In this document: positions 1 through 9,526 of the stretch, piece after piece
How positions within the stretch are numbered: position 1 is the first letter of the stretch
Layout: every line of letters begins with the position of its first letter
NCBI GenBank assembly: GCA_947494995.1
Contig: CANLWY010000005.1
Coordinates: 1 to 64,000 of the forward strand
Reading direction: 5' to 3'
Length of the DNA stretch: 64,000 bases
DNA from: an uncultured Campylobacterales bacterium
Lineage (GTDB): Bacteria; Campylobacterota; Campylobacteria; Campylobacterales; Arcobacteraceae
Position numbers and translations under genes: made by a program
Notes under the pieces: model-generated
Databases searched by the model: none
What the model saw: only the letters and a program-made list of their open reading frames with translations
What the model was told of the DNA's origin: nothing

Positions 1-252
1 ATAGCTGCTCAAGCAGCAGCTAAAAAAGCAGAAGAAGATAAATTAGCTGCTGAAGCTGCTGAGATAGCTGCTCAAGCAGCAGCTAAAAAAGCAGAAGAAG
101 ATAAATTAGCTGCTGAAGCTGCTGAGATAGCTGCTCAAGCTGCGGTTAAAAAAGCAGAAGAAGATAAATTAGCTGCTGAAGCTGCTGAGATAGCTGCTCA
201 AGCTGCGGTTAAAAAAGCAGAAGAAGATAAATTAGCTGCTGAAGCTGCTGAA
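1..252 (+). repeat. Four tandem 63-bp coding repeats
   Basis: Near-identical units begin at 1, 64, 127 and 190, each encoding 21 residues (three heptads). Units 3 and 4 share a GCAGCT to GCGGTT-type change (A to V). Degenerate 21-residue units continue to about 600 and 7-residue units to about 755. The array may continue upstream of the window. It is likely prone to length variation by slippage or recombination. Confidence 0.9.
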
Positions 253-1665
253 GCTGCAGCTACTACAGCTGCTGAAAAACTTGCAGCTCAAGAAGCAGCT
301 AAGAAAGCAGAAGAAGATAGATTAGCTGCTGAAGCAGCAAAAACAGCAGCTGCAGAAGCAGCTAAAAAAGCTGAGGAAGATAGATTAGCTCAAGAAGCTG
401 CAGAAGCTCAAGCAGCAGAAGCAGCTAAAAAAGCTGAGGAAGAAAGATTAGCTCAAGAAGCTGCAGAAACCCAAGCAGCAGAAGCAGCTAAAAAAGCTGA
501 GGAAGAAAGATTAGCTCAGGAAGCAGCAGAAGCCCAAGCAGTAGAAGCAGCTAAAAAAGCTGAAGAAGAAAGATTAGCTCAAGAAGCTGCTAAGGCTAAA
601 GCAGAAGAAGAGGCAAGAATAGCTACTGAAGCTGCAGCAAAAGCTGAAGCTGAAAGAATTGCAGCTGAAGAAGCAGCAAGAATCGCAGCTGAAGAAGCAG
701 CAAGAATCGCAGCTGAAGAAGCAGCAAAAATCGCAGCAGCAGAAGCAGCAAAAATAAAAACTGTAAACCTTTTCCAATTAACACCTGAAACATATATTGA
801 AAATACAAACTCTACTGCAACATATAAAGGTGATTTTAATAGCAAAAACTTTCATGGTAATAATCAATACATAAAAAAGCGATTTATACCTGTAAAAATA
901 CCAGAAAACACTACAATCTCTATGGATATTGATTTTGCAAAGAACAAAGATCAAATCTCAAATGGAAAAATTGAAATTAAAGACTCTCCAGACAATTACT
1001 ATGATACAACTTTTGAATTTGATGGAAAAATTAAAGACGCAAAAAATGCTGAATTGGAATTAAATGGTATTAATAATACGGAAGGAAAAGGTTCCGCTAA
1101 TCTTTTTGGAGATGAAGCTCAAGTAATGCAAGGAAATGTTGACTTTAAAGAGAATATTGACAATATAGAAATCAAAGGTGAATTTGAAGCAAAAAAAGAT
1201 GGTTTTGAAAATGATAGTTTTGTTACAATAGATGATATTACTCCTGAGTCATATTTTGATGATTTTAATTCAACTGCAACATATAAGGGTGACTTTAACA
1301 ACTATAATTTTGACGATAAAAAACAGTTTATAAAAGATATAAATGGAAATAAAGTTCTTATTCCAAATAAATCTTCAATCTCTATGGATGTAGATTTTGC
1401 AGCAACAGAAGATCATATATCAAATGGAAAACTAAATATCTCTGATATTGGAAATGGAAACTCTGAAATATTCCAGTTTGATGGAAAAATAAAAGATCCA
1501 TCAAAAGCAAGTTTTGAATTAAACGGGATAAAAGATATTACAGAAGGAGATGCTTCTGGATATTTTTATGGAGATGAAGCACAAGCAGCAAGTGGAAAAG
1601 TTGACTTTAAGTCAAAAACAACAGATGTTGAAATAAAAGGACAATTTGACGCTACAAAACAATAA
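1..1665 (+). CDS. Surface protein, partial: Ala-rich coiled-coil stalk plus two TbpB-like beta domains
   Basis: The frame is open from base 1, so the gene begins upstream; 554 C-terminal residues are visible. Residues 1-255 are Ala/Glu/Lys-rich with no Gly or Pro: first 21-residue (three-heptad) repeats such as IAAQAAAKKAEEDKLAAEAAE (split as 63-bp DNA repeats), then AEEERLAQEAAE units, then 7-residue IAAEEAA units, as expected for a long coiled-coil stalk. Residues from about 260 form two homologous beta-rich units (PETYIENTNSTATYKGDF and PESYFDDFNSTATYKGDF). Each ends in a motif like GYFYGDEAQAASGKVDF, which resembles the C-terminal barrel motif of transferrin-binding-protein-B-like surface proteins. 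An internal ATG at 922 is not a credible start because coding and homology continue upstream. Function is unknown; surface exposure is inferred from architecture. Confidence 0.8.
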   Translation: MAAQAAAKKAEEDKLAAEAAEIAAQAAAKKAEEDKLAAEAAEIAAQAAVKKAEEDKLAAEAAEIAAQAAVKKAEEDKLAAEAAEAAATTAAEKLAAQEAAKKAEEDRLAAEAAKTAAAEAAKKAEEDRLAQEAAEAQAAEAAKKAEEERLAQEAAETQAAEAAKKAEEERLAQEAAEAQAVEAAKKAEEERLAQEAAKAKAEEEARIATEAAAKAEAERIAAEEAARIAAEEAARIAAEEAAKIAAAEAAKIKTVNLFQLTPETYIENTNSTATYKGDFNSKNFHGNNQYIKKRFIPVKIPENTTISMDIDFAKNKDQISNGKIEIKDSPDNYYDTTFEFDGKIKDAKNAELELNGINNTEGKGSANLFGDEAQVMQGNVDFKENIDNIEIKGEFEAKKDGFENDSFVTIDDITPESYFDDFNSTATYKGDFNNYNFDDKKQFIKDINGNKVLIPNKSSISMDVDFAATEDHISNGKLNISDIGNGNSEIFQFDGKIKDPSKASFELNGIKDITEGDASGYFYGDEAQAASGKVDFKSKTTDVEIKGQFDATKQ

Positions 1666-1678
1666 ACCCAACTCTTAG

Positions 1679-1717
1679 TGATTGTATGTTAGACTATCTA
1701 TAACTAATATACAATCA
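1679..1717. terminator. Inverted repeat between surface-protein gene and ABC-F gene
   Basis: A 14-bp stem with one mismatch (TGATTGTATGTTAG against CTAATATACAATCA) encloses an 11-nt loop 14 nt after the stop codon. No T-tract follows, so it may be a weak terminator or a structured leader for the next gene. Confidence 0.4.
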
Positions 1718-1735
1718 TAGGACTTACACTCACAT

Positions 1736-3691
1736 ATGGCACTAATAGACTTACAAAACATTTCAAAACAATATGATATAAAAACTATTTTAAAAGATGC
1801 AAACTTTACTTTAACTCAAGGTCAAAGAATTGCAGTTATTGGACAAAATGGTCAAGGTAAATCAACACTATTTAAAATAATTATGGGTCAAGTAGAACCA
1901 GATAGTGGAGAGATGTCAATTGATAAATCTCTAAAGATAGAGATGCTTGATCAACAACCAAAATTTGAAAAAGATTTAAAAGTAAGAGATGCAATCGAAG
2001 CTCAACTTACTGAACTTAAAAATGCAAAAATAGAATATGAAAAAATCACTGAAAGACTTACAAATGACTATGAAAATAATGAACTTTTAAAAAAACAAAG
2101 TGAATTAGTAACCTTTATAGATTTTCACAATGCTTGGGACTTGGACAATATGATTGAAAGAGTCATGAAAGAGTTCAAGCTAAAACAATATGAAAACAAA
2201 GATGTAAACTTACTTAGTGGAGGAGAACAAAGAAGAGTATCTCTTGCAGGACTTCTACTTAAAAAGCCTGATATTCTACTTTTAGATGAGCCTACTAACC
2301 ACCTTGATGTTTATATGGTTGAATTTTTAGAATCTTTACTTTTAAAGAATAACTTCACCCTACTTTTTATTTCACATGATAGATACTTTATTGATAATAT
2401 AGCAACTTCTGTTGTAGAAGTTGAAAGTGGAAAACTTAAAAAGTTTAACGGTGGATACTCTTCATATATAGAGCAGAAACAACAGATTTTAGAAAACATG
2501 CAAAAAGATCATGAAAACATGATAAGGCTTTTTAAAAGAGAAGCTCACTGGATGCAAAGAGGTGTTACAGCAAGAAGAAAAAGAAATGAAAGAAGAAAAT
2601 CTGAATACCTAGATTTAAAAAAGAAAGTTAAATCAAACCCTGCACAAATAAGAAAAATGTCACTTGATTTACAAAGAGAACAAAAATCTTTTAATAGTGA
2701 AGAAAAAAAGATGCAAAACAAAAAGAAGATGCTTTTTGAACTTGATAAAATCACTATCTCTTTAGGGGATAAACTTCTTATAAAAGATTTTTCAGCGAGA
2801 ATTCTACAAAAAGATACAATAGCAATTGTAGGACCTAATGGAACTGGAAAATCAACAATGCTGAAAATTTTTATGGAGAAACTTGAAATAGACTCTGGAA
2901 AATTAAAAAAAGGAGACTTCAAAGTAGGATATTTTGACCAACATAGAGAATCACTAAGAGATGATGCAACTATCATGGATATCTTTTGTCCTATGGGAGG
3001 AGATAGAGTTATTCTAAATGATGGAAGAAATATGCATGTTTATGGATACCTTAAAAACTTCCTTTTTCCAAGAGAATATTTAGATAAAAAAATTGGTGTT
3101 TTAAGTGGTGGAGAGAAAAATAGAGTTGCCTTAGCTCTTCTTTTTACAAAAGATATTGATTGTCTGGTTTTAGATGAGCCAACAAACGACCTAGATATCC
3201 CTACAATAAATATTCTTGAAGAGTATTTACAAAACTTTCAAGGTGCCTTAGTTTTTGTATCTCATGATAGATATTTTGTAGATAAAATTGCAAAGAAACT
3301 TTTTGTATTCAAAGGTTCAAATGGAGAGATTGTAGAAAGCTTTCAGCCATATACTGAATATTTAGAGATTGACAAGGAACTTAGAGAATTAAGTGAATTG
3401 GAAAAAGAAATTTCAACACAAACTATTAGTCAAGAAAAACAACAAGTAGTAAAAAAGCAAAATAAATTATCATACAAAGACCAAAGAGAGTATGATATGT
3501 TGCCAGATGAGATTGAAGAGTTTGAAAAGAAAATAGAAGAGATAAACGAGTGTCTAGCAAACCCAACTTGTTATGAACAAAAAGGAATAGTAGCCGTTTC
3601 TAAAGAGCTTGAAGAAATTGAAATAATTTACGAACAAAAAGTTGAAAGATTTTTAGAACTTGAAGAGTTAGTAGAAAGCTTTAACTCATAA
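1736..3691 (+). CDS. ABC-F family ATPase, Uup-like
   Basis: A soluble protein with tandem nucleotide-binding domains (651 aa). Domain 1 has Walker A GQNGQGKST (about residue 36), signature LSGGEQRR and Walker B LLLDEPTNHLD. Domain 2 has GPNGTGKST, LSGGEKNR and LVLDEPTNDLD. A basic, helical linker (about 250-330) separates them, as in ABC-F translation factors, and a coiled-coil C-terminal extension (about 560-651) resembles the Uup C-terminal domain. There are no membrane segments, so this is not a transporter. ABC-F proteins act on ribosomes or on nucleic acids; Uup is linked to transposon excision and ribosome assembly. Subfamily assignment rests on the C-terminal coiled coil and is less certain than the ABC-F call. 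Confidence 0.85.
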   Translation: MALIDLQNISKQYDIKTILKDANFTLTQGQRIAVIGQNGQGKSTLFKIIMGQVEPDSGEMSIDKSLKIEMLDQQPKFEKDLKVRDAIEAQLTELKNAKIEYEKITERLTNDYENNELLKKQSELVTFIDFHNAWDLDNMIERVMKEFKLKQYENKDVNLLSGGEQRRVSLAGLLLKKPDILLLDEPTNHLDVYMVEFLESLLLKNNFTLLFISHDRYFIDNIATSVVEVESGKLKKFNGGYSSYIEQKQQILENMQKDHENMIRLFKREAHWMQRGVTARRKRNERRKSEYLDLKKKVKSNPAQIRKMSLDLQREQKSFNSEEKKMQNKKKMLFELDKITISLGDKLLIKDFSARILQKDTIAIVGPNGTGKSTMLKIFMEKLEIDSGKLKKGDFKVGYFDQHRESLRDDATIMDIFCPMGGDRVILNDGRNMHVYGYLKNFLFPREYLDKKIGVLSGGEKNRVALALLFTKDIDCLVLDEPTNDLDIPTINILEEYLQNFQGALVFVSHDRYFVDKIAKKLFVFKGSNGEIVESFQPYTEYLEIDKELRELSELEKEISTQTISQEKQQVVKKQNKLSYKDQREYDMLPDEIEEFEKKIEEINECLANPTCYEQKGIVAVSKELEEIEIIYEQKVERFLELEELVESFNS

Positions 3692-3734
3692 TTAGATATA
3701 ATTCACAAAATAATTTTTTATAAGGGATTTTTAA

Positions 3735-4178
3735 ATGAGTTTGAAACAACAGCTAAAAGATGATTTAAAATTAGCAATGAGAGAAAAAAATATTGTAAAA
3801 AGAGACTCTATTAGAGCTATTAATACAATGATAAAACAGATTGAAGTTGACGAAAGAAAAGAATTATCTGATGAAGAAGTTTTAAAACTTATTCAAAAAG
3901 GAATAAAACAAAGACAAGAAGCAGTAACTCAATATGGAGATGCTGGTAGAGATGATTTAGTAGCTAAAGAGCAAGAGCAAATTGATATATTTAAAGGATA
4001 TATGCCTCAACAATTAAGTGATGAAGAACTAGAAGCAGGAATGAAAGAGTTAATAGCTGAAGTGGGAGCAACTTCTATGAAAGATATGGGTAAAGTTATG
4101 GGAACTGCCTCTAAAAAATTTGCTGGTGTTGCTGATGGAAAAAGAATTAATGAAATGACAAAAAAACTTTTAGGATAG
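3735..4178 (+). CDS. GatB/YqeY domain protein
   Basis: A 147-residue soluble protein that matches the YqeY family along its length. The N-terminal helix begins MSLKQQLKDDLKLAMREKN, followed by the family region VKRDSIRAINTMIKQIEVDERKEL and a C-terminal tail with GKVMGTASKKFAGVADGKRI. The family shares the small helical domain found at the C-terminus of the amidotransferase subunit GatB and is thought to have tRNA-related roles, but its function is not settled. A good ribosome site (AAGGGA) lies upstream of the ATG. It is followed after 21 nt by the cyclase gene, so the two may be co-transcribed. Confidence 0.85.
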   Translation: MSLKQQLKDDLKLAMREKNIVKRDSIRAINTMIKQIEVDERKELSDEEVLKLIQKGIKQRQEAVTQYGDAGRDDLVAKEQEQIDIFKGYMPQQLSDEELEAGMKELIAEVGATSMKDMGKVMGTASKKFAGVADGKRINEMTKKLLG

Positions 4179-4199
4179 TATAATACTAAAGGATTATTT

Positions 4200-5462
4200 A
4201 TGAATGAAAAGATAATTAATAGCGTATTAAAAGAGACACTTATAAACTTAAAAACGCAAGGTATACTTGCTACTCCAAATGAATATCATAAAGAGTTTTG
4301 TAAGGTCTCAAAATCTTATAAATTAACTATAAATGAATGTGAACAATTTAAAAAGTTAGTTAGTAAACTTAGTAAAAATGAACAACTTGAGATAAAGAAA
4401 AAAGAGATCTCTACTTTTGAAGATATGATTCCTATTTTATTAAATAGAGTTTCAAAAGAGAATGTAAATACTCTTGCAGAACTTTTTCAAAAATCCATAA
4501 CACCTTCTATCTCTATTGATATTGATGAAAATTTACAAAAGTTTTCTGTAAAAATTGGAAACTCTCCTGCATTACTTTTTGAAGAAGATATTCAAAAAGA
4601 GATGCAAGAGTTTATTACAAAAAGATTTGAAGCAGATAAAAAAATAGTTAAACAAAAAACTTCTGAAATTGCAAAACTTTTAACTCTTATGAGTCAACAC
4701 TTTAATGATGCAATTCATAGTAGTGGTCAAGGGTCACAAGAGGTTTCAGATATCAAATCAAAAATCCAATCAATTGATATTAATGAAAGTGGAATGAAAA
4801 CTTTATCAGATTTACAAACACAATTAATTGATGCAGCAAAATCTATAGAACAAGAGATGTCAACTGTAGGAGAAAAACTATCTTCAGGTAAATCAGAAGT
4901 TGAAACATTAGAAGAAAAAGTTAAAAAACTAGAAGAAGAGCTTGATAAAACAAGAGAAGAGAGTATTAAAGATCACTTAACAGGTCTTCTAACAAGAAGA
5001 GCCTATGAAGAATCAATTAAAAAAATAGAAAACGAGTTTATGAGAAATAATACTCAATATGCTATTGTTTTCTTTGATTTAGATCACTTCAAGAATATAA
5101 ATGATACTTATGGTCATGATGCAGGAGATGTTATTATTTCAACTTTTGCAAAAATACTAGATAAAAATACCAGAGACCTAGATATTGTAGGAAGATATGG
5201 AGGAGAAGAGTTTGTTGCAATTATTCACTTCAATCTAAAAAGAGAACTACTTAAATATCTAAAAAGAATTAAATCGATTGTACAAGATAATGACTTTGTC
5301 TACAAAAAACAAAAAATCAAAGTTACTTTCTCAGCTGGAGTAGCAATAAGAAACAATCATAATAACTATGAAGGTACTATTCAAAAAGCTGATATGCTTC
5401 TTTACAATGCAAAAGAAGGTGGAAGGGATAAGATAGTAATGGAAGATGGAACTGCTATTTAA
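4200..5462 (+). CDS. Diguanylate cyclase (GGDEF domain)
   Basis: A 420-residue protein with a C-terminal GGDEF domain (about 255-415). The active-site signature is GGEEF, preceded five residues earlier by an RDLD I-site (RxxD), so the enzyme is predicted to make c-di-GMP from GTP and to be product-inhibited. FFDLDHFKNINDTYGHDAGD is the metal and substrate-binding region. The N-terminal 250 residues have no membrane span; they are helical and end in a Glu/Lys coiled coil (SEVETLEEKVKKLEEEL) that likely mediates dimerisation. This layout recurs in Campylobacterota cyclases. The stop codon overlaps the start of the next gene by 17 nt, implying translational coupling. Confidence 0.9.
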   Translation: MNEKIINSVLKETLINLKTQGILATPNEYHKEFCKVSKSYKLTINECEQFKKLVSKLSKNEQLEIKKKEISTFEDMIPILLNRVSKENVNTLAELFQKSITPSISIDIDENLQKFSVKIGNSPALLFEEDIQKEMQEFITKRFEADKKIVKQKTSEIAKLLTLMSQHFNDAIHSSGQGSQEVSDIKSKIQSIDINESGMKTLSDLQTQLIDAAKSIEQEMSTVGEKLSSGKSEVETLEEKVKKLEEELDKTREESIKDHLTGLLTRRAYEESIKKIENEFMRNNTQYAIVFFDLDHFKNINDTYGHDAGDVIISTFAKILDKNTRDLDIVGRYGGEEFVAIIHFNLKRELLKYLKRIKSIVQDNDFVYKKQKIKVTFSAGVAIRNNHNNYEGTIQKADMLLYNAKEGGRDKIVMEDGTAI

Positions 5463-6540
5463 GTTCTTTCTTCTAAGCCTTTTTATATTTTTACCTCTTA
5501 AGGCAAATAGTAATATAAGTGAACAAGAAATAAAAAAACTAATTGGTCAAACAATTATCCTAGGTTTCGAAGGAGATAAATTAACTACATCTTTAAAAAA
5601 GGATATAAAAAAATATAATCTAGGTGGAGTTATTTTATTTGATAAATATTACAAAAGTAAAAAAACAAAAAACATCAAAAATCCAAAACAATTAAAAAAA
5701 CTAATTTCAGACATTCAAAACTACTCAGACTATAAAATGTTGATTTCAATAGATCAAGAAGGTGGTTGGGTTAGTAGATTATCTTCTAAAAATGGCTTTA
5801 CAAAAACTCCAAAAGCTTCACATATATCTAAAAAAGGTACCATCTTTGCAAAAAAAGTATATCAAAATCTAGCAAAAGAGTTAAATAATGTAGGTATCAA
5901 TTTAAATTTTGCTCCTGTCGTTGATTTAAGTATAAACCCTAAAAACAAAGTCATAGTATATCAAGGAAGATCCTACTCTAAAGACCCAGCAAAAGTTGTG
6001 AAATACTCAAAAATCTTTATAGAAGAGATGAATAAAAAAAATATAATAAGTGTCCTAAAACACTTTCCTGGTCATGGTTCTTCTTTAAAAGATTCCCATG
6101 AAGGATTTGTAGATATTACTAAAACTTGGAAAAAAGAAGAGTTAATTCCATATAAAAAACTTATAAACTCAAAGCATGCAAAAATGATAATGACAGCACA
6201 TGTTTTTAATAAGCAACTAGATAAAAAATATCCCGCTACACTCTCTTCAAATATAAATAATTTTATATTAAGAGAGAAGATGAACTTTAAAGGCTTAGTA
6301 ATCAGTGATGACCTTCAAATGAAGGCTATTACAAAACAATATTCATTGAAAAAGACTTTAGAACTAGCAATTAATTCAGGAGTAAATATATTACTTTTTG
6401 GAAATCAAATTAATAATCAAAAAATCAAACTTGAAACTATTGTAAATACAGTATATGAACTTATTCAAAAAGACAAAATAAAACTATCTGATATAAGAAA
6501 AAGCAATAAGTTAGTAAAAGACTTATCTTTTTTCTTATGA
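5446..6540 (+). CDS. Glycoside hydrolase family 3, NagZ-like beta-N-acetylhexosaminidase
   Basis: A 364-residue protein with an N-terminal hydrophobic signal sequence (about residues 4-20, FFLLSLFIFLPLKA), so probably periplasmic. The signature KHFPGHGSSLKDSHEG (about residue 205) is the GH3/NagZ loop carrying the catalytic His and Asp. Upstream lie DQEGGWVSRL and NFAPVVDLSINPKN, which bind the sugar; VISDDLQMKAI supplies the nucleophile Asp. NagZ enzymes remove GlcNAc from muropeptides in peptidoglycan recycling. Its ATG lies inside the 3' end of the cyclase gene in another frame. The 3' end overlaps the convergent kinase gene by 6 bases. Confidence 0.85.
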   Translation: MELLFKFFLLSLFIFLPLKANSNISEQEIKKLIGQTIILGFEGDKLTTSLKKDIKKYNLGGVILFDKYYKSKKTKNIKNPKQLKKLISDIQNYSDYKMLISIDQEGGWVSRLSSKNGFTKTPKASHISKKGTIFAKKVYQNLAKELNNVGINLNFAPVVDLSINPKNKVIVYQGRSYSKDPAKVVKYSKIFIEEMNKKNIISVLKHFPGHGSSLKDSHEGFVDITKTWKKEELIPYKKLINSKHAKMIMTAHVFNKQLDKKYPATLSSNINNFILREKMNFKGLVISDDLQMKAITKQYSLKKTLELAINSGVNILLFGNQINNQKIKLETIVNTVYELIQKDKIKLSDIRKSNKLVKDLSFFL

Positions 6541-9477
6541 CTTATTTAAATAAGCCTCTATTTTTATAGAAGCATCTTTAAATCTATAGTTTGTAATATC
6601 ATCTTTTATCTGTACTAAAAATACATCATTTCGAATATCTACAGGCATTGACTCAAAATATTTTAAAGATTTAGTACTAAAAGATTTAGTTAGTTTTAAT
6701 AATTCAATTAAATAATCTTCTAATATATTACTATCCTGATTTTGTGCAGATGTAACAACTTTATCATTTTGCAAGTCTTCTACATAATCAGTAATTGTAG
6801 TCACAAGTGCTTCAAGTGCTTCTTTATAATCAGAATATTTTTCTTCATACTTTTTGCTATACTTCATTGCATCATGAAATTCAGTTGCTACAATAGAAAA
6901 CTTTTTAGCAGATAAATTTCCACTCAAACCTTTCATTGTATGTAAATAATCAATAAGATCCTTAGTATTATTGTCTAAAATATACTTATCTATTTTAGAA
7001 TTACTGTTTTCTAACTCATGCAAAAATTCTTTTAATGATTTTTTATATAATTTTTTATTATTTACAAAACGATTAAGAGCATCATCAATATCTAAGACTT
7101 CATTTTTAGAGATAGTAATAACATGTTCTTTTGTACTATTCTCTTTATTAAGTTTTATATACAAAGAAAGAATCTTTATAAAACTCTTTGGTTCAATAGG
7201 TTTTTGAATATAATCATTAATACTAGACTTATGTTCAGAATCATTAAAATGCTCTCTTTCATTTGCACTAACTACAATAATTGGTAATTCTTCTTTTGAA
7301 TATTTTTTTCTAATATTTTTTGTTAATTGAAATCCATCCATTATAGGCATTTTAATATCTGTAACAACTAAATCAAAAGGATATTTATCGATAATATCTA
7401 ATGCTTCTTGTCCATTTTTAGCTAAAATTGATATCACATTTACAGATTTTAAAATTCCCTCCATTACTTCTAAGTTAATATTATTATCATCAACTACAAG
7501 TACATAATTTCCATTTTCTGCAACTTTATATAATTCTTCTTTTTCATCTTCATTGAATATTTTAAAAGAAATAGTAATAGAAAACTTACTTCCTTTATTT
7601 AATCTTGAATCAACATGAATTAAACCATCCATCTGTTCAATTATATTCTTACAAATATTTAATCCTAAGCCACTTCCACCAGCATAATAATTTAAAGACT
7701 CTTTAGTTTGATAAAAGGCATCAAATATTGTATTTAAATCCTCTTCTTTAATACCTATTCCATCATCTTCAACTTCAAATGTTAACTTTATATCATTTTC
7801 ATCAATCTGATCACATATTACATTTAACTTTATAAAACTATTGGTAAACTTTATTGCATTGTTTAAAAGATTAGTAATTACTTGATGTAATCTTGTAGAA
7901 TCTCCTATTATCTTGTTTGGAATTGAATCACAATATTTTAAATCAAATTCAATCTCTTTTTTATTACATTCATAAGCATATATTTCATTCATAGACTCAA
8001 GAAGTTGAATTAAATCAAAAGGTTTATTAACTATTTTTATTTTTTTTGCATCAATCTTTGAAACATCTAATAAATCCCCTATCATTCGAAGTAAGGTTTC
8101 TGAATAGTTATTAATACTTGCTAAGTTTCCTAAAACTTCTTTATCATTTGTTTTTATCTGTGTTAAATATACTAATCCTGTTATTCCATTTAAAGGAGTT
8201 TTTAACTCATGTGATATATTAGCTAAAAGCATACTTTTTTCTCTATTTGCATTCTCAGCTTGTTTTCTAGCAAAATTTGCAATCTTCTCAGTCTCTTCAA
8301 GTCTATTTTTAGTAGTTTCTAAACTTAAGATAGTTTCATTAAGTTCATCATTTTTACTTTCAAGTTCTATAGTTCTATTTTTTACTTTTTTCTCAAGATC
8401 TGTATTTAATAAATTAATTTTTAATAAGGATTCTTTATAGTCTGTAATATCAAGTTTAATAGCAAGATAATTAATTAACTCACCCTTAACAAATATAGGA
8501 ATAATTGAAGCTTTTTCGTAAAAATAGGTACCATCTTTTTTTACATTTACTAATTCACCTTTCCATATTTTACCTTCATTCAGGGTTTTATTCATATTTT
8601 TATAATATAAAGCATGTGATTTTTTTGGTTTAAGAATATTTGGATTTTTACCTAAGACTTCATTCTTTGAATAACCAGTAATCTTTTCAAAAACTTCATT
8701 TACATATATAATACGTCTTTTAGTATCTGTAATAACAATTGAATTAAAACTCTGTTCAACTGCATGCCTAAAAGAAACTAATTCTTGCTTAATTATATTA
8801 GAGTTTGATATCTCTACAAGTAAATTATTTCTCATTACATTAAAAGATGATACAACAACATCTAGTTCATCATAATCTTTCTCTACTATTGGTATTTCAA
8901 TACCAATTTTCTCAGTCAAATTATCAATATGTAAGGTCTTTGCATACTTAGATAAACGTGATAACTTATCTATAAAAAGTCTTTGAATTAAAAACAGAAC
9001 AAACATTGACATTAATATTACTTTCAAAAGCTCAGAGAAAACCATTCTAAAAGCAGTCTCTTTAATTTGATCTTTTACATAATCTAGATCTCCTTGTATT
9101 GTAAGAATACCTATTTTATATATATGTCCATCAGCCTCTTTTCTAAAAATAAACTTCTTATCCAATACATTTGAACCTCTATACTCACCTCTTATAAATA
9201 CAGTTTTATCTCCTAGTTCTATTTTTGCAAACTTTACAGCTTTTGTATCAACAATATCTTCTAATATGGTTTTTACTGCTTCTAAATCATAATGCCAAAG
9301 AGATAAAGAAAGAATTCGTTCATTGTTTTTCTTTATATTCTCTATGTAAACATTAAAATTTTGTATTTTTTTGTTATATTCATATTTTAAGTGAAATAAA
9401 GATGAAATGATAGTTAGAAGAGTACTAACACCAACAATCCAGATTGCTAATTTTATAGATAGTTTATTTTTTGTCAA
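6535..9477 (-). CDS. Hybrid sensor histidine kinase (PAS-HisKA-HATPase-REC-HPt)
   Basis: A 980-residue membrane kinase. Order: TM1 (about 10-28), a periplasmic sensor region (about 30-150), TM2 (about 150-168), a HAMP-like linker, PAS (about 230-345; VNEVFEKITGYSKNEVLG), coiled coil, HisKA with SHELKTPLNGI, HATPase with GGSGLGLNICKNI, a receiver with VVDDNNINLEV and phospho-acceptor TDIKMPIMDG, and a C-terminal HPt domain with HTMKGLSGNLSA. The full phosphorelay (His-Asp-His) is in one chain, so the final acceptor is a separate response regulator; the regulator at 34018-34704 is one possible partner, which is inference only. It lies alone on the minus strand between convergent and same-strand neighbours. 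Confidence 0.9.
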   Translation of the reverse strand: MTKNKLSIKLAIWIVGVSTLLTIISSLFHLKYEYNKKIQNFNVYIENIKKNNERILSLSLWHYDLEAVKTILEDIVDTKAVKFAKIELGDKTVFIRGEYRGSNVLDKKFIFRKEADGHIYKIGILTIQGDLDYVKDQIKETAFRMVFSELLKVILMSMFVLFLIQRLFIDKLSRLSKYAKTLHIDNLTEKIGIEIPIVEKDYDELDVVVSSFNVMRNNLLVEISNSNIIKQELVSFRHAVEQSFNSIVITDTKRRIIYVNEVFEKITGYSKNEVLGKNPNILKPKKSHALYYKNMNKTLNEGKIWKGELVNVKKDGTYFYEKASIIPIFVKGELINYLAIKLDITDYKESLLKINLLNTDLEKKVKNRTIELESKNDELNETILSLETTKNRLEETEKIANFARKQAENANREKSMLLANISHELKTPLNGITGLVYLTQIKTNDKEVLGNLASINNYSETLLRMIGDLLDVSKIDAKKIKIVNKPFDLIQLLESMNEIYAYECNKKEIEFDLKYCDSIPNKIIGDSTRLHQVITNLLNNAIKFTNSFIKLNVICDQIDENDIKLTFEVEDDGIGIKEEDLNTIFDAFYQTKESLNYYAGGSGLGLNICKNIIEQMDGLIHVDSRLNKGSKFSITISFKIFNEDEKEELYKVAENGNYVLVVDDNNINLEVMEGILKSVNVISILAKNGQEALDIIDKYPFDLVVTDIKMPIMDGFQLTKNIRKKYSKEELPIIVVSANEREHFNDSEHKSSINDYIQKPIEPKSFIKILSLYIKLNKENSTKEHVITISKNEVLDIDDALNRFVNNKKLYKKSLKEFLHELENSNSKIDKYILDNNTKDLIDYLHTMKGLSGNLSAKKFSIVATEFHDAMKYSKKYEEKYSDYKEALEALVTTITDYVEDLQNDKVVTSAQNQDSNILEDYLIELLKLTKSFSTKSLKYFESMPVDIRNDVFLVQIKDDITNYRFKDASIKIEAYLNKS

Positions 9478-9526
9478 AATATTGCCTTTAAATTCTGTAG
9501 AAATATTATACTAAAAATGATATTAG

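Noticed and set aside
1-600. Regular repeats as a CRISPR array
   Set aside because: Units are directly adjacent with no unique spacers, keep an open reading frame and encode heptads.
574-845. Minus-strand frames rich in Ala, Ser, Cys and Phe
   Set aside because: They are the complement of the Ala-rich repeats; no ribosome site and low-complexity translation.
922-1665. A separate 247-residue gene starting at ATG 922
   Set aside because: The same frame is open without stop from base 1 and the beta domain begins before 922, so this is an internal Met.
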